Part shown: positions 53,263 to 61,099 of the stretch, piece by piece
How positions within the stretch are numbered: position 1 is the first letter of the stretch
Layout of the letters: each line of letters starts with the position of its first letter
Origin: CACORA01 sp044234625
Lineage (GTDB): Bacteria > Planctomycetota > Planctomycetia > Pirellulales > UBA1268
Direction: 5' to 3'
Assembly: GCA_044234625.1 (NCBI GenBank)
Contig: JBIIIP010000001.1
Span: 1 to 64,000, forward strand
DNA length: 64,000 bases
Translations under genes and position numbers: made by a program
Notes under the pieces: model-generated
Seen by the model: the letters and a program-made list of their open reading frames with translations, nothing else
Told to the model about the DNA's origin: nothing
Database searches by the model: none

Positions 53263-53564
53263 CCAAGTGTACCTGACTGCGGTCTCGGAGCCCGGCTCCG
53301 CCGTGGCATGATCGCTGGGCAGGTGCCAGGGCGGGGGTTCGTCTGCCGCGGCCCTTTGCCGAACACCGCTCGGGGGCCCCGTGCGAACTCATGCGCCCTC
53401 CTGCGGATTGGAAAATGAGTCGTTTTTTGAGTCGCTTTCTCGCCGACCCCCGTTTTTTTGGGAGAATACGGCGGTTGTGACGAATCCTACTCGGGGAGCT
53501 TTCTACTACCTGGCGGGGCCGGAAGGAGGCGTGGGTTGGTTGAATCGCGATCGGAGACGCTGCC
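53263..53564. repeat. intergenic region with tRNA-Asn 3'-end copy 2 (53481-53504)
   Basis: No gene is supported here. Bases 53481-53504 repeat exactly the 24-bp tRNA-Asn end (core CCTACTCGGGGAGCTTTC). Before it the sequence has T-runs (TTTTTTG near 53428 and TTTTTTTGGG near 53457). The region is the junction between the DUF4160/DUF2442 module and the oxidase module. Confidence 0.7.
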
Positions 53565-53607
53565 ATGAAAACCTTGACGCTCGAAGAAGCCAAGTCTGGC
53601 GTCCCGA
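53565..53607 (+). pseudogene. possible antitoxin N-terminal fragment
   Basis: An ATG at 53565 with GGAG eight bases upstream begins MKTLTLEEAKSGVP, like the N-termini of small Phd-type antitoxins. After about 14 codons it runs antisense into the end of the oxidase subunit gene and loses any family similarity (stop at 53697-53699). It may be the stump of a gene cut by insertion of the oxidase module. The match is short, so this is tentative. Confidence 0.25.
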
Positions 53608-54741
53608 CTATCCGCCTCGATCGATCACCTTGTCCTTCATTGGCGGGTGCGTCGTCATGCGAACGACATAGATGCACCAGGCGATGGCTGCGGCGTTGAG
53701 CACCGCGAACACCAGGAATACCGGCAATCCCCCGATCCGGAGCGCCGCGGCATGCGATGCGGCCGACGCGGCCAGATCGACGGCAGTCAGGCGGATCGCT
53801 TCGCGAACGACCGCGACGGCGACGAGGCCGACGATCCAGCCACCGGTCGCCGCGACCAGCAGGGGCCACGACAGCCGGCCACGGATCGCCGAAGTGAACC
53901 AGACTGCCGCCTGCACGGCCAACGCCCCGCAGAGGATGGCCAGCCACGGACCGGCCAGTGGCCCCGCCACGGCGTCCCGGACGGCAGCCGAAAGCGTCGA
54001 CCAGTAGAGCACCGCGGCGGTCACGCAACCGACCAACCCGGCACCGGCCGTCAGGGCCAGCCGTCTGACCGGCGACAGCCCCGCCACCGCGGCGGTGGGC
54101 TGCATGACGGCGTGGATTCCGACGCCGGTGAGCCTGCCCTGCCATGCAAGCTCGATCGCCAGGCTTGGAAATGCCAGGAAAAACCAGGCGGCCAGCCGCG
54201 GCAGGAGGCCGGGGGATTCGTACCGCAGGCCGCCGGATTCATACAGCCGCGGCCACGCCGCGTGGTCAAGCATGAGCAGGTGATTCTCCGTCCAGCTCAG
54301 GGCGATGAACAGGAACCCCGCGCAGACGGCGACGGCCACGAGCGGCCGCCAGACCCACTGGCGCCTGCTGATCCAGGCCGATTTCTGCAGGTAGAGCAGG
54401 TAGAAGCAGACGATCAGCACCGGCAGAATCGCCATCCAGCGATGCGAAAGCAGCAGATTGGCCGTGGCGAACTCCCGGCCGTAGAGCATCTGGACGAACA
54501 ACAGCGGCGCCACTCCGGCCGTGATGGCCAGCCCCGTGGTGAATGGCAGCCAGTCGAGCAGGATCCCCTGCCACTCACAGGCCGCACAGCGGGCCTTTCC
54601 CAGCAGCCGGCCGCAGGCAAGATACGTCGCTCCGGCCAGCACGTAGTGCATGAACATCATGTGCACCACGAAGGTCGCCAGGTAGAGCACGAGATAGAAG
54701 GCGGTGGCACCGGGCAGGCCGAAGGGGAGGGCCGCGTTCAT
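53608..54741 (-). CDS. polytopic membrane subunit paired with a bd-oxidase-like protein
   Basis: A 377-aa membrane protein with about nine helices. Its first helix (LYLATFVVHMMFMHYVLAGA) has His residues placed as in the first helix of CydA-type subunits, and WTENHLLMLDH and LLLSHRWMAILPV add further membrane His. It does not match a normal CydB. The ATG overlaps the stop of the upstream subunit by four bases, so the two are coupled and probably form one complex. I regard it as a divergent second subunit of a bd-type oxidase superfamily enzyme. Confidence 0.6.
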   Translation of the reverse strand: MNAALPFGLPGATAFYLVLYLATFVVHMMFMHYVLAGATYLACGRLLGKARCAACEWQGILLDWLPFTTGLAITAGVAPLLFVQMLYGREFATANLLLSHRWMAILPVLIVCFYLLYLQKSAWISRRQWVWRPLVAVAVCAGFLFIALSWTENHLLMLDHAAWPRLYESGGLRYESPGLLPRLAAWFFLAFPSLAIELAWQGRLTGVGIHAVMQPTAAVAGLSPVRRLALTAGAGLVGCVTAAVLYWSTLSAAVRDAVAGPLAGPWLAILCGALAVQAAVWFTSAIRGRLSWPLLVAATGGWIVGLVAVAVVREAIRLTAVDLAASAASHAAALRIGGLPVFLVFAVLNAAAIAWCIYVVRMTTHPPMKDKVIDRGG

Positions 54742-56165
54742 CGCAGTGGCCCCGTTGCGGCAAGTCGCGCATCACCAGGGCCCGTGCCCGCCTCGTCGAG
54801 CCAGCGACCGATCTGCGCGAGCACCGCGGCATCGTGCGCCTCCTCCCAGTCCGGAGGCCTGCCGGCCCGGATCCAGCCGATCAGCTGCACGACCGCCTCG
54901 ACCTCCGCGGGCGTGCCCGCGAACGGCGGCATGAAGGGCTTCGTCCGCTGGAGTTGCGCGATGTTGAGCCGCCGCTGGTCGATCGACCAGGTCGCCGCCA
55001 GCTCGCACACGGCGTTCATGCCCTCGAGCGTATGGCACACGGAGCACTGGACCCGAAACACCTTCGCGCCGAGGGCGAGCTGGGCGTTGGGATACGCCGC
55101 CGCATCCCGCAGCGGATAGGGGTCGTCGGTGGCACAGCCTCTCTGCCGGAGCTGCCCGATCCCGTCGCGGGCGATCGAGTTGGAGTAGAGATACTCGCGG
55201 ATCGTGAACGGCTTCCGCACGCCTTCGCGCACGAACTCGCCCCCGGCCGTGGCGGCGAACGCCAGGGCCAGCAACAGCGTGGCGGTGGCACCGTTGACGT
55301 ACAACCGCTGGCGCAGGATGGCTACGACCGCGTACAGACCGACGAGCGTCGAACTGCCGACGGCCATCGTAAGAAACAGCGTCATCGGCACGCTTCCGCC
55401 AGTCGTCCAGCCGCGGCTGTCGGCGGGCATGGTCGCCAGATACCAGGCCCCCACCAAGGGCATCGCCAGCATGGCGACCAGCGGCCGGGCACACACGGCC
55501 ACCAGCTCGTGCCGCTCCTCACGGGTGAACCCCCCCACCGCGTTGACGAGCACGCAGGCTGCCAGCGCCGCGATCGCCGCCGCGGAGATCGTGCGAAAGA
55601 TGAGCGAGGGCAGGAAACCGGGATTGAAAAACCCGGCCCACACGTCGTGCGACTCCAGCCAGCCGCCGGGGGTCAGCTGCCAAGACAGGATCCCGTTGAT
55701 CCAAAAGAGGCTCATCCACGAGGCGCCTGAGTAGAGCAGGAGCAGCTGCAGCCGCGCCGGGTCGGTGAGCCGCGGCCCGTAGCGGTAGAAGAGATACCCG
55801 GCCACGACCTCCAGGCAGAAGAACGTCCACTCGGTGGCCCACACCCAGTGGAACTCCCGCACCATCGTGGCGATCGTGCGGGGGCTGACCTGAATGCTCG
55901 TAAACCACATCGCCACGCCCGTAACGGCGCCGAGCACGAAGCTCACGAGCACGAGCACCTTGAAGTAGTCGTCGGCGAATCGGCGGGCCAGCCGGCAAGC
56001 ACCCCGCATGTGGAGCCACTGCAGGTAGCAGAGCAGCATGCCCCCGCCGATGGCGAACTGGGCGAGAAAGACGTGGAAGATGCCCAGGCCGCCGATCACG
56101 AGCCCCTTCATGAGCGGGCCGACGTCGATGACGGGAAAGTATTCCAGGGGTGGCATATCACACAT
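54738..56165 (-). CDS. cytochrome bd-oxidase superfamily subunit I with fused cytochrome c domain
   Basis: A 475-aa protein. The N-terminal 330 residues are polytopic and recall CydA: a His in helix 1 (GIFHVFLAQFAIGG), two Glu in WATEWTFFCLEVVAG as in the CydA proton/haem site, and FVREGVRKPFTI in the place of the GRQPW motif. A canonical Q-loop is not seen. The C-terminal 120 residues are a class I cytochrome c: haem-binding CSVCH and a distal Met in FMPPFAGTP. So the enzyme may exchange electrons with cytochrome c or a quinol. No cydX or cydCD is nearby. A second ATG is at 56156. Confidence 0.75.
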   Translation of the reverse strand: MCDMPPLEYFPVIDVGPLMKGLVIGGLGIFHVFLAQFAIGGGMLLCYLQWLHMRGACRLARRFADDYFKVLVLVSFVLGAVTGVAMWFTSIQVSPRTIATMVREFHWVWATEWTFFCLEVVAGYLFYRYGPRLTDPARLQLLLLYSGASWMSLFWINGILSWQLTPGGWLESHDVWAGFFNPGFLPSLIFRTISAAAIAALAACVLVNAVGGFTREERHELVAVCARPLVAMLAMPLVGAWYLATMPADSRGWTTGGSVPMTLFLTMAVGSSTLVGLYAVVAILRQRLYVNGATATLLLALAFAATAGGEFVREGVRKPFTIREYLYSNSIARDGIGQLRQRGCATDDPYPLRDAAAYPNAQLALGAKVFRVQCSVCHTLEGMNAVCELAATWSIDQRRLNIAQLQRTKPFMPPFAGTPAEVEAVVQLIGWIRAGRPPDWEEAHDAAVLAQIGRWLDEAGTGPGDARLAATGPLR

Positions 56166-56699
56166 GATAGTCGGGGAGTACCCCGGGACGACGCGGTCGT
56201 TCCCGGCCCACGGGCTGGCGATTCCCGAAAACGCATCGTCCTCGGCCCATCGGATAGGGGTTCTTCTGGATGAGTACGCGCGCTGACCAGGTTCCCGTGA
56301 CGCAGGCGGCACCGAGCCCCAAGGTGCTCCCTGCCGGTTAGTGCCGTTCCCTGCGCACTCCGGGCCTACGTCGCTTTTTACTTCATTTTCGAGCCGGCTT
56401 TGCAGTATTCCCCGCGAAAACAGCGATTCGCACTGTTCCTACTCGGGGAGCTTCCTTCGAAGGGTGGCGCACCGGCTCGCATGACGCCGCACCGACGACA
56501 TCGGGCGGCCAATCCTCCCGATGGCTTTGGCCAGGTTCCGTTTCAGGCGGAGGAAGCTGGCCCGGAAAACACCGAGAGGAGCAGGCCCGTGTTGGCGACC
56601 TGCTCCCCTCGCGTTGGAATCACGCTGGCTGGGATCGCGTCAGGCCCGCTTGCGACGGCCCCATACGACGTAGCCGCCGTAGGTGAGGACCGCGGTGGG
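56166..56699. repeat. intergenic region with dispersed repeat copy A and tRNA-Asn 3'-end copy 3
   Basis: A 534-bp gap without a supported gene. Bases 56291-56500 form a repeat also found at 60,450-60,600; shared landmarks include GGTGCTCCCTGC-like and TTCCCCG-GAAAACA-CGAT. Bases 56437-56453 (TCCTACTCGGGGAGCTT) repeat the tRNA-Asn end, and the next 45 bases also resemble the DNA after the tRNA. Before the hydrolase stop a stem at 56574-56585/56599-56610 followed on the minus strand by TTTT may be its terminator. Confidence 0.65.
56574..56610 (-). terminator. possible terminator of the CocE-type hydrolase gene
   Basis: 12-bp arms with one mismatch, GAGAGGAGCAGG (56574-56585) and CCTGCTCCCCTC (56599-56610), 13-nt loop, followed on the minus strand within a few bases by TTTT. 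It is about 90 nt past the stop at 56700. Confidence 0.4.
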
Positions 56700-58619
56700 T
56701 CACTCGCCCCGCGGAATCACGGGCAGGTCGAGCCGCGACGGATATTTGCCGCCGTGATGGATTGCCTGGCGGGCGACGGCCACGTTGGCTGTCGTGCCGG
56801 GAGGATCGGCCACGTTCTGGTTGCGGGCGTAGCGGTCCATGTCGCTCGACGTCACCTCGATCCGGATGCGGTGGCCTTGCTGAAAACAGTTGCTGATCGG
56901 CCGCAGCTTGAAGGTGTACGCATAGATCGTGCCCGGCTCGATCAGCTTGCGTTGGCCGGTGCCTTCCCGATAGCTGGCCCGCATGATCCCGTTGCAGAGA
57001 TACTGGGTGTGACCGTCCGGGTAGACGTCGATGAGGTTCACCACGAAGTCGGTGTCGGGCGCGGATGAGGCGGCATGGAGCGTCGCCTCGATGACCCCGG
57101 TGACCTCCACGTCCTTCTCCAGGACCTCCGACGTGTAGACGAGCACGTCGTCACGCTTCTCCACGTCGGCACGGTCCGTCATCGATGAGAGGAGGTGCCA
57201 GACCCCGACTCCTTCGACAGGCCGCACAGGATCGAGCGGATCATAGTCGTAGCGATCCGCGGGCTCTTCGCCGGAAGGTGCGGTCCAGACCAGCGTGCCG
57301 TCTCCGGCAGCGGTCCGTGCGACCCCCCGGCTGCTGAGATAGACGGGTGTCTTCACCGCTCGGGTGAGCGGCCACTCGTCCTCATACCGCCACTCGTTCG
57401 ATCCCATCACGTAGAGCAGGACGCGCCCGGGCGGCTCCCAGGCCGTGCCGTCGCCTTTGAGATGCCTACCGAAAAACCGCTCCATCTCGTGGTAGTAGCG
57501 GTCGAGATGAGGCTCTGACGCCGACACGATGCCGATCTTCTCGGGTCCGCGGTAGGCGGTGTTGATGTTGTGATGCCAGGGGCCGACGACGAGCCGAAGA
57601 TCCTTCGAGTGCCTGGCCTGGCGAACGTAGTTCGCCAGCATTCCCTCGTTGAGCTCGTCATACCAGCCGGCCACGACGTAGGTCGGAACCGTGATCTTCG
57701 CGAGCCGCTTCTCGATCTCCTCGGGCGGAAGCGCGCCGGGCACCTGCAACGGCTTCTCCCTGACCATCGCGTCGAAAGCCGCGCTCGGCAGCCCAGCCTC
57801 GTCGTCGATACGGTCGAGCGGGAGGTGCAGCCAGTCGATTCGCCGGGTGACGTCGGTGGCTGACGTCCCCGGCCGGCCCGCCCAGATCAGCCACCCCGCC
57901 ATCGATCCGAGGTAGGGAACGCCATGTGCATTCTCAAGACCATAGTTGATGGCACTCGGCATGATCGCCACCAGGCCAGGTGGGCTCGCAATTCCGGCGG
58001 AGTATGACGTCCATCCGAGATACGAGATGCCAGTGAGACCGACCTTGCCGTTTGACCACGGCTGGCTGGCCGCCCAGGCGACGGCATCGAAGGTGTCGTC
58101 GATCTCGTTGTCGAACGGCCGAAACACGCCTTCGGAGCCGTAGCGGCCCCGCGAATCCACGGCCACGACGGCGTAGCCACGGCGGGCGAGGTTGCGGAAC
58201 AGGGCCGGCATCTCGTCGAGATTCTTTTCCATGTCGTAGAGCCCGGTCTGAAGGATGACCGGATACCTGCCGCTCTGTTTCGGCCTATAGACGCTTCCAC
58301 GGAGTTTCACGCCGTCGCGGATCGGAATGGCAGCCCGCTCGATCTCGATCCCCGGATGGGTGACTGGGGATTCGAACGGATGGACAAGCGTCGGCAGAAC
58401 GGTCGAGCGAGACTCCTTCTCCTCGGCATCGGCAATCCGCTCCTTCTCGTCGGCGGCTGCGTTGAAGGCCGCCCGCTCCTGTGGCGACTTCGGCACGAAC
58501 ACGGTGTTGGCTGGAGCAGTTGGGTCCGCGGCCCTCGCCCGCCAGCCAACGGCCAGCCCCACGGCGACCAAACCGACGACGAAAACCGAAAGACTGAACG
58601 TGCACGCTCGGCGAGTCAT
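56700..58619 (-). CDS. CocE/NonD family hydrolase (X-Pro dipeptidyl-peptidase S15-like), exported
   Basis: A 639-aa alpha/beta hydrolase with an N-terminal signal sequence (residues 1-30, ...GWRARAADP). The catalytic Ser is in GLTGISYLGWTSY; the acid lies near GWYDELNEG and the His in VVGPWHHNIN. The C-terminal jelly-roll (VEVTGVIEATLHAASSAPDTDF in pieces: SSAPDTDFVVNLIDV) is typical of CocE, glutaryl-7-ACA acylase and S15 enzymes, which cleave esters or amides. It starts at 58619 and is divergent from the Ntn-hydrolase gene, 160 nt away. Confidence 0.88.
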   Translation of the reverse strand: MTRRACTFSLSVFVVGLVAVGLAVGWRARAADPTAPANTVFVPKSPQERAAFNAAADEKERIADAEEKESRSTVLPTLVHPFESPVTHPGIEIERAAIPIRDGVKLRGSVYRPKQSGRYPVILQTGLYDMEKNLDEMPALFRNLARRGYAVVAVDSRGRYGSEGVFRPFDNEIDDTFDAVAWAASQPWSNGKVGLTGISYLGWTSYSAGIASPPGLVAIMPSAINYGLENAHGVPYLGSMAGWLIWAGRPGTSATDVTRRIDWLHLPLDRIDDEAGLPSAAFDAMVREKPLQVPGALPPEEIEKRLAKITVPTYVVAGWYDELNEGMLANYVRQARHSKDLRLVVGPWHHNINTAYRGPEKIGIVSASEPHLDRYYHEMERFFGRHLKGDGTAWEPPGRVLLYVMGSNEWRYEDEWPLTRAVKTPVYLSSRGVARTAAGDGTLVWTAPSGEEPADRYDYDPLDPVRPVEGVGVWHLLSSMTDRADVEKRDDVLVYTSEVLEKDVEVTGVIEATLHAASSAPDTDFVVNLIDVYPDGHTQYLCNGIMRASYREGTGQRKLIEPGTIYAYTFKLRPISNCFQQGHRIRIEVTSSDMDRYARNQNVADPPGTTANVAVARQAIHHGGKYPSRLDLPVIPRGE

Positions 58620-58778
58620 AAAGTCTGACCCATGGGCTGCGGGGGCTTTGGCCAACCGTCGCGAATCATAACCCGGTCAACGGCAGGTCCACAAAACGTT
58701 GCCGGGGAGGACGACTCGGATTACAGTGCCGTACGTCATGCGGTTTCAAGAGCCGGGCCCGATGCGAGGAGCGTTCCG

Positions 58779-59837
58779 TTGAACCGTTTTCTGATCGCCT
58801 GCCTCACCTGTCCGATCGCGGCAGCGTCCTTGCTGGTCACCGCGACGCCGGCCGAGGCCTGTACCCGCTGCCTCAAGGTCTTCGCCGACGGCACCGTTGT
58901 GGTGGGCCGGTCGATGGACTGGGTCGAAGACCCGGGCTCGGAACTCTGGATCTATCCGCGGGGCATGAAGCGGCAGGGAAATTCCGGTCCGGGAAGCCTG
59001 GAATGGACCGCCACCTATGGATCGGTCGGGGTGAGCTTTTACGGCGTGGCGACCGCCTGCGGCATGAATGAGAAGGGGCTCGTGGCCAACCTGCTGTACC
59101 TCGCCGAGAGCGACTACGGCAAGCCGGTGGCCGGCCGCCCCAACCTCTCGATCGCCGGCTGGGCCCAATATGCGCTCGATTCCTACGCCACGGTCGCCGA
59201 GGCGGTGGCCGCTTTGGAAAAGGAACCGTTCACGATCATCGCTCCGGTGCTGCCCAACGGAGACCCCGGCGTGGGCCACTTGGCGATCTCCGATCCCTCC
59301 GGCGATTCGGCGATCTTCGAATACATCGACGGCCACCTGAAGATCCACCACGGCCGCCAATACACCGTGATGACCAACTCCCCTCCGTTCGACGACCAAC
59401 TCGCCCTAGACGCCTACTGGCGGGAGATCGGCGGCGACGTGATGCTGCCCGGCACGATCCGGGCCAGTGATCGCTTCGTGCGGACGAGCTTCTACATCGG
59501 CGCGATCCCCGAGGAGCGGTCCGGCAGCGAGGCGATCGCGTCGGTCTTCAGCGTGATCCGCAATGCGTCGGCGCCGCTGGGCATCACGACCCCGGGCGAG
59601 CCGAACGTGGCCAGCACGATCTGGCGGACGGTGTACGACCAGAAGGAGCACATCGTGTATTTCGATTCGGCGACCAGCCCGACGGTGTTCTGGGTGCCGC
59701 TGGAGAAGGTCGACTTCACGGCGGGCGCGGGCGTGAAAAGGCTGTCACTGAAAGGGGGCGAGACCTACAGCGGCGACGCCTCAGGGTCCTTCCGCGCGGC
59801 CGAGGCCTTCGAGTTTCTCGAGGCCATACCAAGGTGA
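58779..59837 (+). CDS. linear amide C-N hydrolase (choloylglycine hydrolase / penicillin V acylase family), exported
   Basis: A 352-aa Ntn hydrolase. After the signal peptide (ending ATPAEA) the mature protein would begin with the nucleophile Cys (CTRCLKVF). Other motifs: VVGRSMDW with the oxyanion-side Arg and Asp, ACGMNEKGLVANLLYL, and VMTNSPPFDDQ with the conserved Asn. Family members cleave bile salts, penicillin V or acyl-homoserine lactones. The start is a TTG at 58779 with GAGGAG seven bases upstream. It lies opposite the CocE-type gene, and the two could act on related amides. Confidence 0.88.
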   Translation: MNRFLIACLTCPIAAASLLVTATPAEACTRCLKVFADGTVVVGRSMDWVEDPGSELWIYPRGMKRQGNSGPGSLEWTATYGSVGVSFYGVATACGMNEKGLVANLLYLAESDYGKPVAGRPNLSIAGWAQYALDSYATVAEAVAALEKEPFTIIAPVLPNGDPGVGHLAISDPSGDSAIFEYIDGHLKIHHGRQYTVMTNSPPFDDQLALDAYWREIGGDVMLPGTIRASDRFVRTSFYIGAIPEERSGSEAIASVFSVIRNASAPLGITTPGEPNVASTIWRTVYDQKEHIVYFDSATSPTVFWVPLEKVDFTAGAGVKRLSLKGGETYSGDASGSFRAAEAFEFLEAIPR

Positions 59838-59926
59838 CCAACCGGCCCTGCGGGGCCTCGGTGATCGCGCTGGGCCTGCGGTGGGTTGGCACGCTGACCG
59901 GTCAGCCCCGAGATATGCTCCGGGGC

Positions 59927-60157
59927 ATGACGGCCCCATTTCATCCGCGGATCACGATCGAGCCCGGCAAGTGCGGCGGAAAGCCCTGTATCCGTGGTAT
60001 GCGCATCCGCGTGTCCGATGTACTCGAACTCCTCGCCAACGGGGCGTCCAGCGAGGAAATCCTGGCCAACTATCCCTGTCTCGAGCGGGCCGACATCCTC
60101 GCCGCCATCGCCTACGCCGCTCAACAGACCAACCACGTCGTCGTTGAGGTCGCATAA
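59927..60157 (+). CDS. DUF433 antitoxin-like protein
   Basis: A 76-aa DUF433 protein, the VapB45-like antitoxin family. Pattern PGKCGGKPCIRGMRIRVSDVLELLANGAS and EEILANYPCLERADILAAI is complete. Next to it, overlapping by a few bases, is the stump of a DUF5615 PIN-like toxin, its usual partner. The ATG at 59927 is preferred to a frame start 93 bases upstream. It is likely an orphan antitoxin now. Confidence 0.88.
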   Translation: MTAPFHPRITIEPGKCGGKPCIRGMRIRVSDVLELLANGASSEEILANYPCLERADILAAIAYAAQQTNHVVVEVA

Positions 60158-60288
60158 GGTTTCTGGTCGACCTGTGGGTGCGGCTGGGCAACTGCCGAAA
60201 CGATACCCTGCTCGAGGCGTTTGCCGCTTCATTCGACACGATCGTCGCTGCCTTCGACTCGGGGCAGACGGTGGTCGATCTGATCTGA
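60154..60288 (+). pseudogene. DUF5615 PIN-like toxin remnant with internal deletion
   Basis: In frame from 60154 the DNA reads RFLVDL, the start of a DUF5615 (VapC45-like) toxin, then jumps directly to WVRLGNCRNDTLLEAF and ends FDSGQTVVDLI with a TGA at 60286-60288. About 60 central residues expected for the family are missing and there is no ATG (ATA at 60154). It follows the DUF433 antitoxin as the normal toxin-antitoxin order requires. Confidence 0.7.
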
Positions 60289-60602
60289 ACGGGGACGGCA
60301 CTGCCGCCCGCGTCACGAGGCAAAGGCTCCAGCCGCAGACCGCGAGTGAAAGGAAAGCCTGGTCAATGGGAGTCCACAGTCATTACCGAGTGGAGGAGCG
60401 GCCCGTCACGCCTTGCTGGGGTTCTCCGTGGAAGATTCAGGTATGCCGGGAACTCCTGACGTAAGCGGCATTGAGACCCATGGCGCTCCCTGCTGCGTGA
60501 TGCCTTTTCACGTTCGCGCGGACTTTGCGGTCTTCCCCGAGAAAACAACGATCCGGAACGATCCTACTCGGGAAGCTACGCCACACTGGCTCAGAGTGGC
60601 AG
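60289..60602. repeat. intergenic region with dispersed repeat copy B and degenerate tRNA-Asn 3' end (60559-60577)
   Basis: No gene is supported. Bases 60450-60600 repeat copy A at 56,291-56,500 at roughly 70-80% by eye. Bases 60559-60577 (CGATCCTACTCGGGAAGCT) are a one-gap, one-mismatch copy of the tRNA-Asn end. A TCCCCGA segment about 30 bases before it resembles the 5' acceptor strand of the same tRNA, so the copy may be a shrunken tRNA. Confidence 0.6.
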
Positions 60603-61070
60603 TCAGACGCAGCAGGCGACCTCGTCAGCCATGCGGATGCCGGGCAGCACGTCCGACAGCGGATTGCCGCCACGAATGACAGACTGGCCGCACGCCCACA
60701 CTTTCACACCGTTGGCAATCAGTTTTTCGACCAGTTCGCGGTTCGGATTGGAGCCGCCGGCTGGGGACTTCTCATGGGCTTCGTCCTTCAGCGCCGCCGC
60801 GGTCGCGTTGAAATGAAGAATCACGGCAATCTGAGGCCGTGGGCCCGACAGGCCCTCGAGGGCATGGAGGTTGACCATGCGGGCTGCACTTTGAAGCCCG
60901 CGATTCGGCTTGCCGGCCGGTGCCGCCGCCGTTGTATCGAAGTAGATCTTTCCGCCACTTTGGATCCGCTCACCGGCGCCCGGCTCCGCCGCGGGAGACG
61001 AAGACGTGACGAGCGAGGCACAGACAACAGCGAGGAGTACGAATGGGAGGCGGCGATGCAGAGGACACAT
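60603..61070 (-). CDS. DsrE-family protein, exported
   Basis: A 155-aa DsrE/TusD-like protein with a signal peptide (residues 1-28). The sulfur-relay fold is marked by IAVILHFNATAAAL and the conserved Cys in VKVWACGQS; two more Cys close the protein (VACCV). Such proteins carry or bind persulfide sulfur. It is the last of the minus-strand sulfur genes and ends within the repeat region. Confidence 0.82.
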   Translation of the reverse strand: MCPLHRRLPFVLLAVVCASLVTSSSPAAEPGAGERIQSGGKIYFDTTAAAPAGKPNRGLQSAARMVNLHALEGLSGPRPQIAVILHFNATAAALKDEAHEKSPAGGSNPNRELVEKLIANGVKVWACGQSVIRGGNPLSDVLPGIRMADEVACCV

Positions 61071-61099
61071 CAGTGATCTCTCCCGGGGATACGAGGCGA

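Noticed and set aside
52648..60602. A prophage or integrative conjugative element
   Set aside because: No integrase, relaxase, structural or replication genes are seen between the tRNA-end copies; only the att-like repeats and accessory genes remain.
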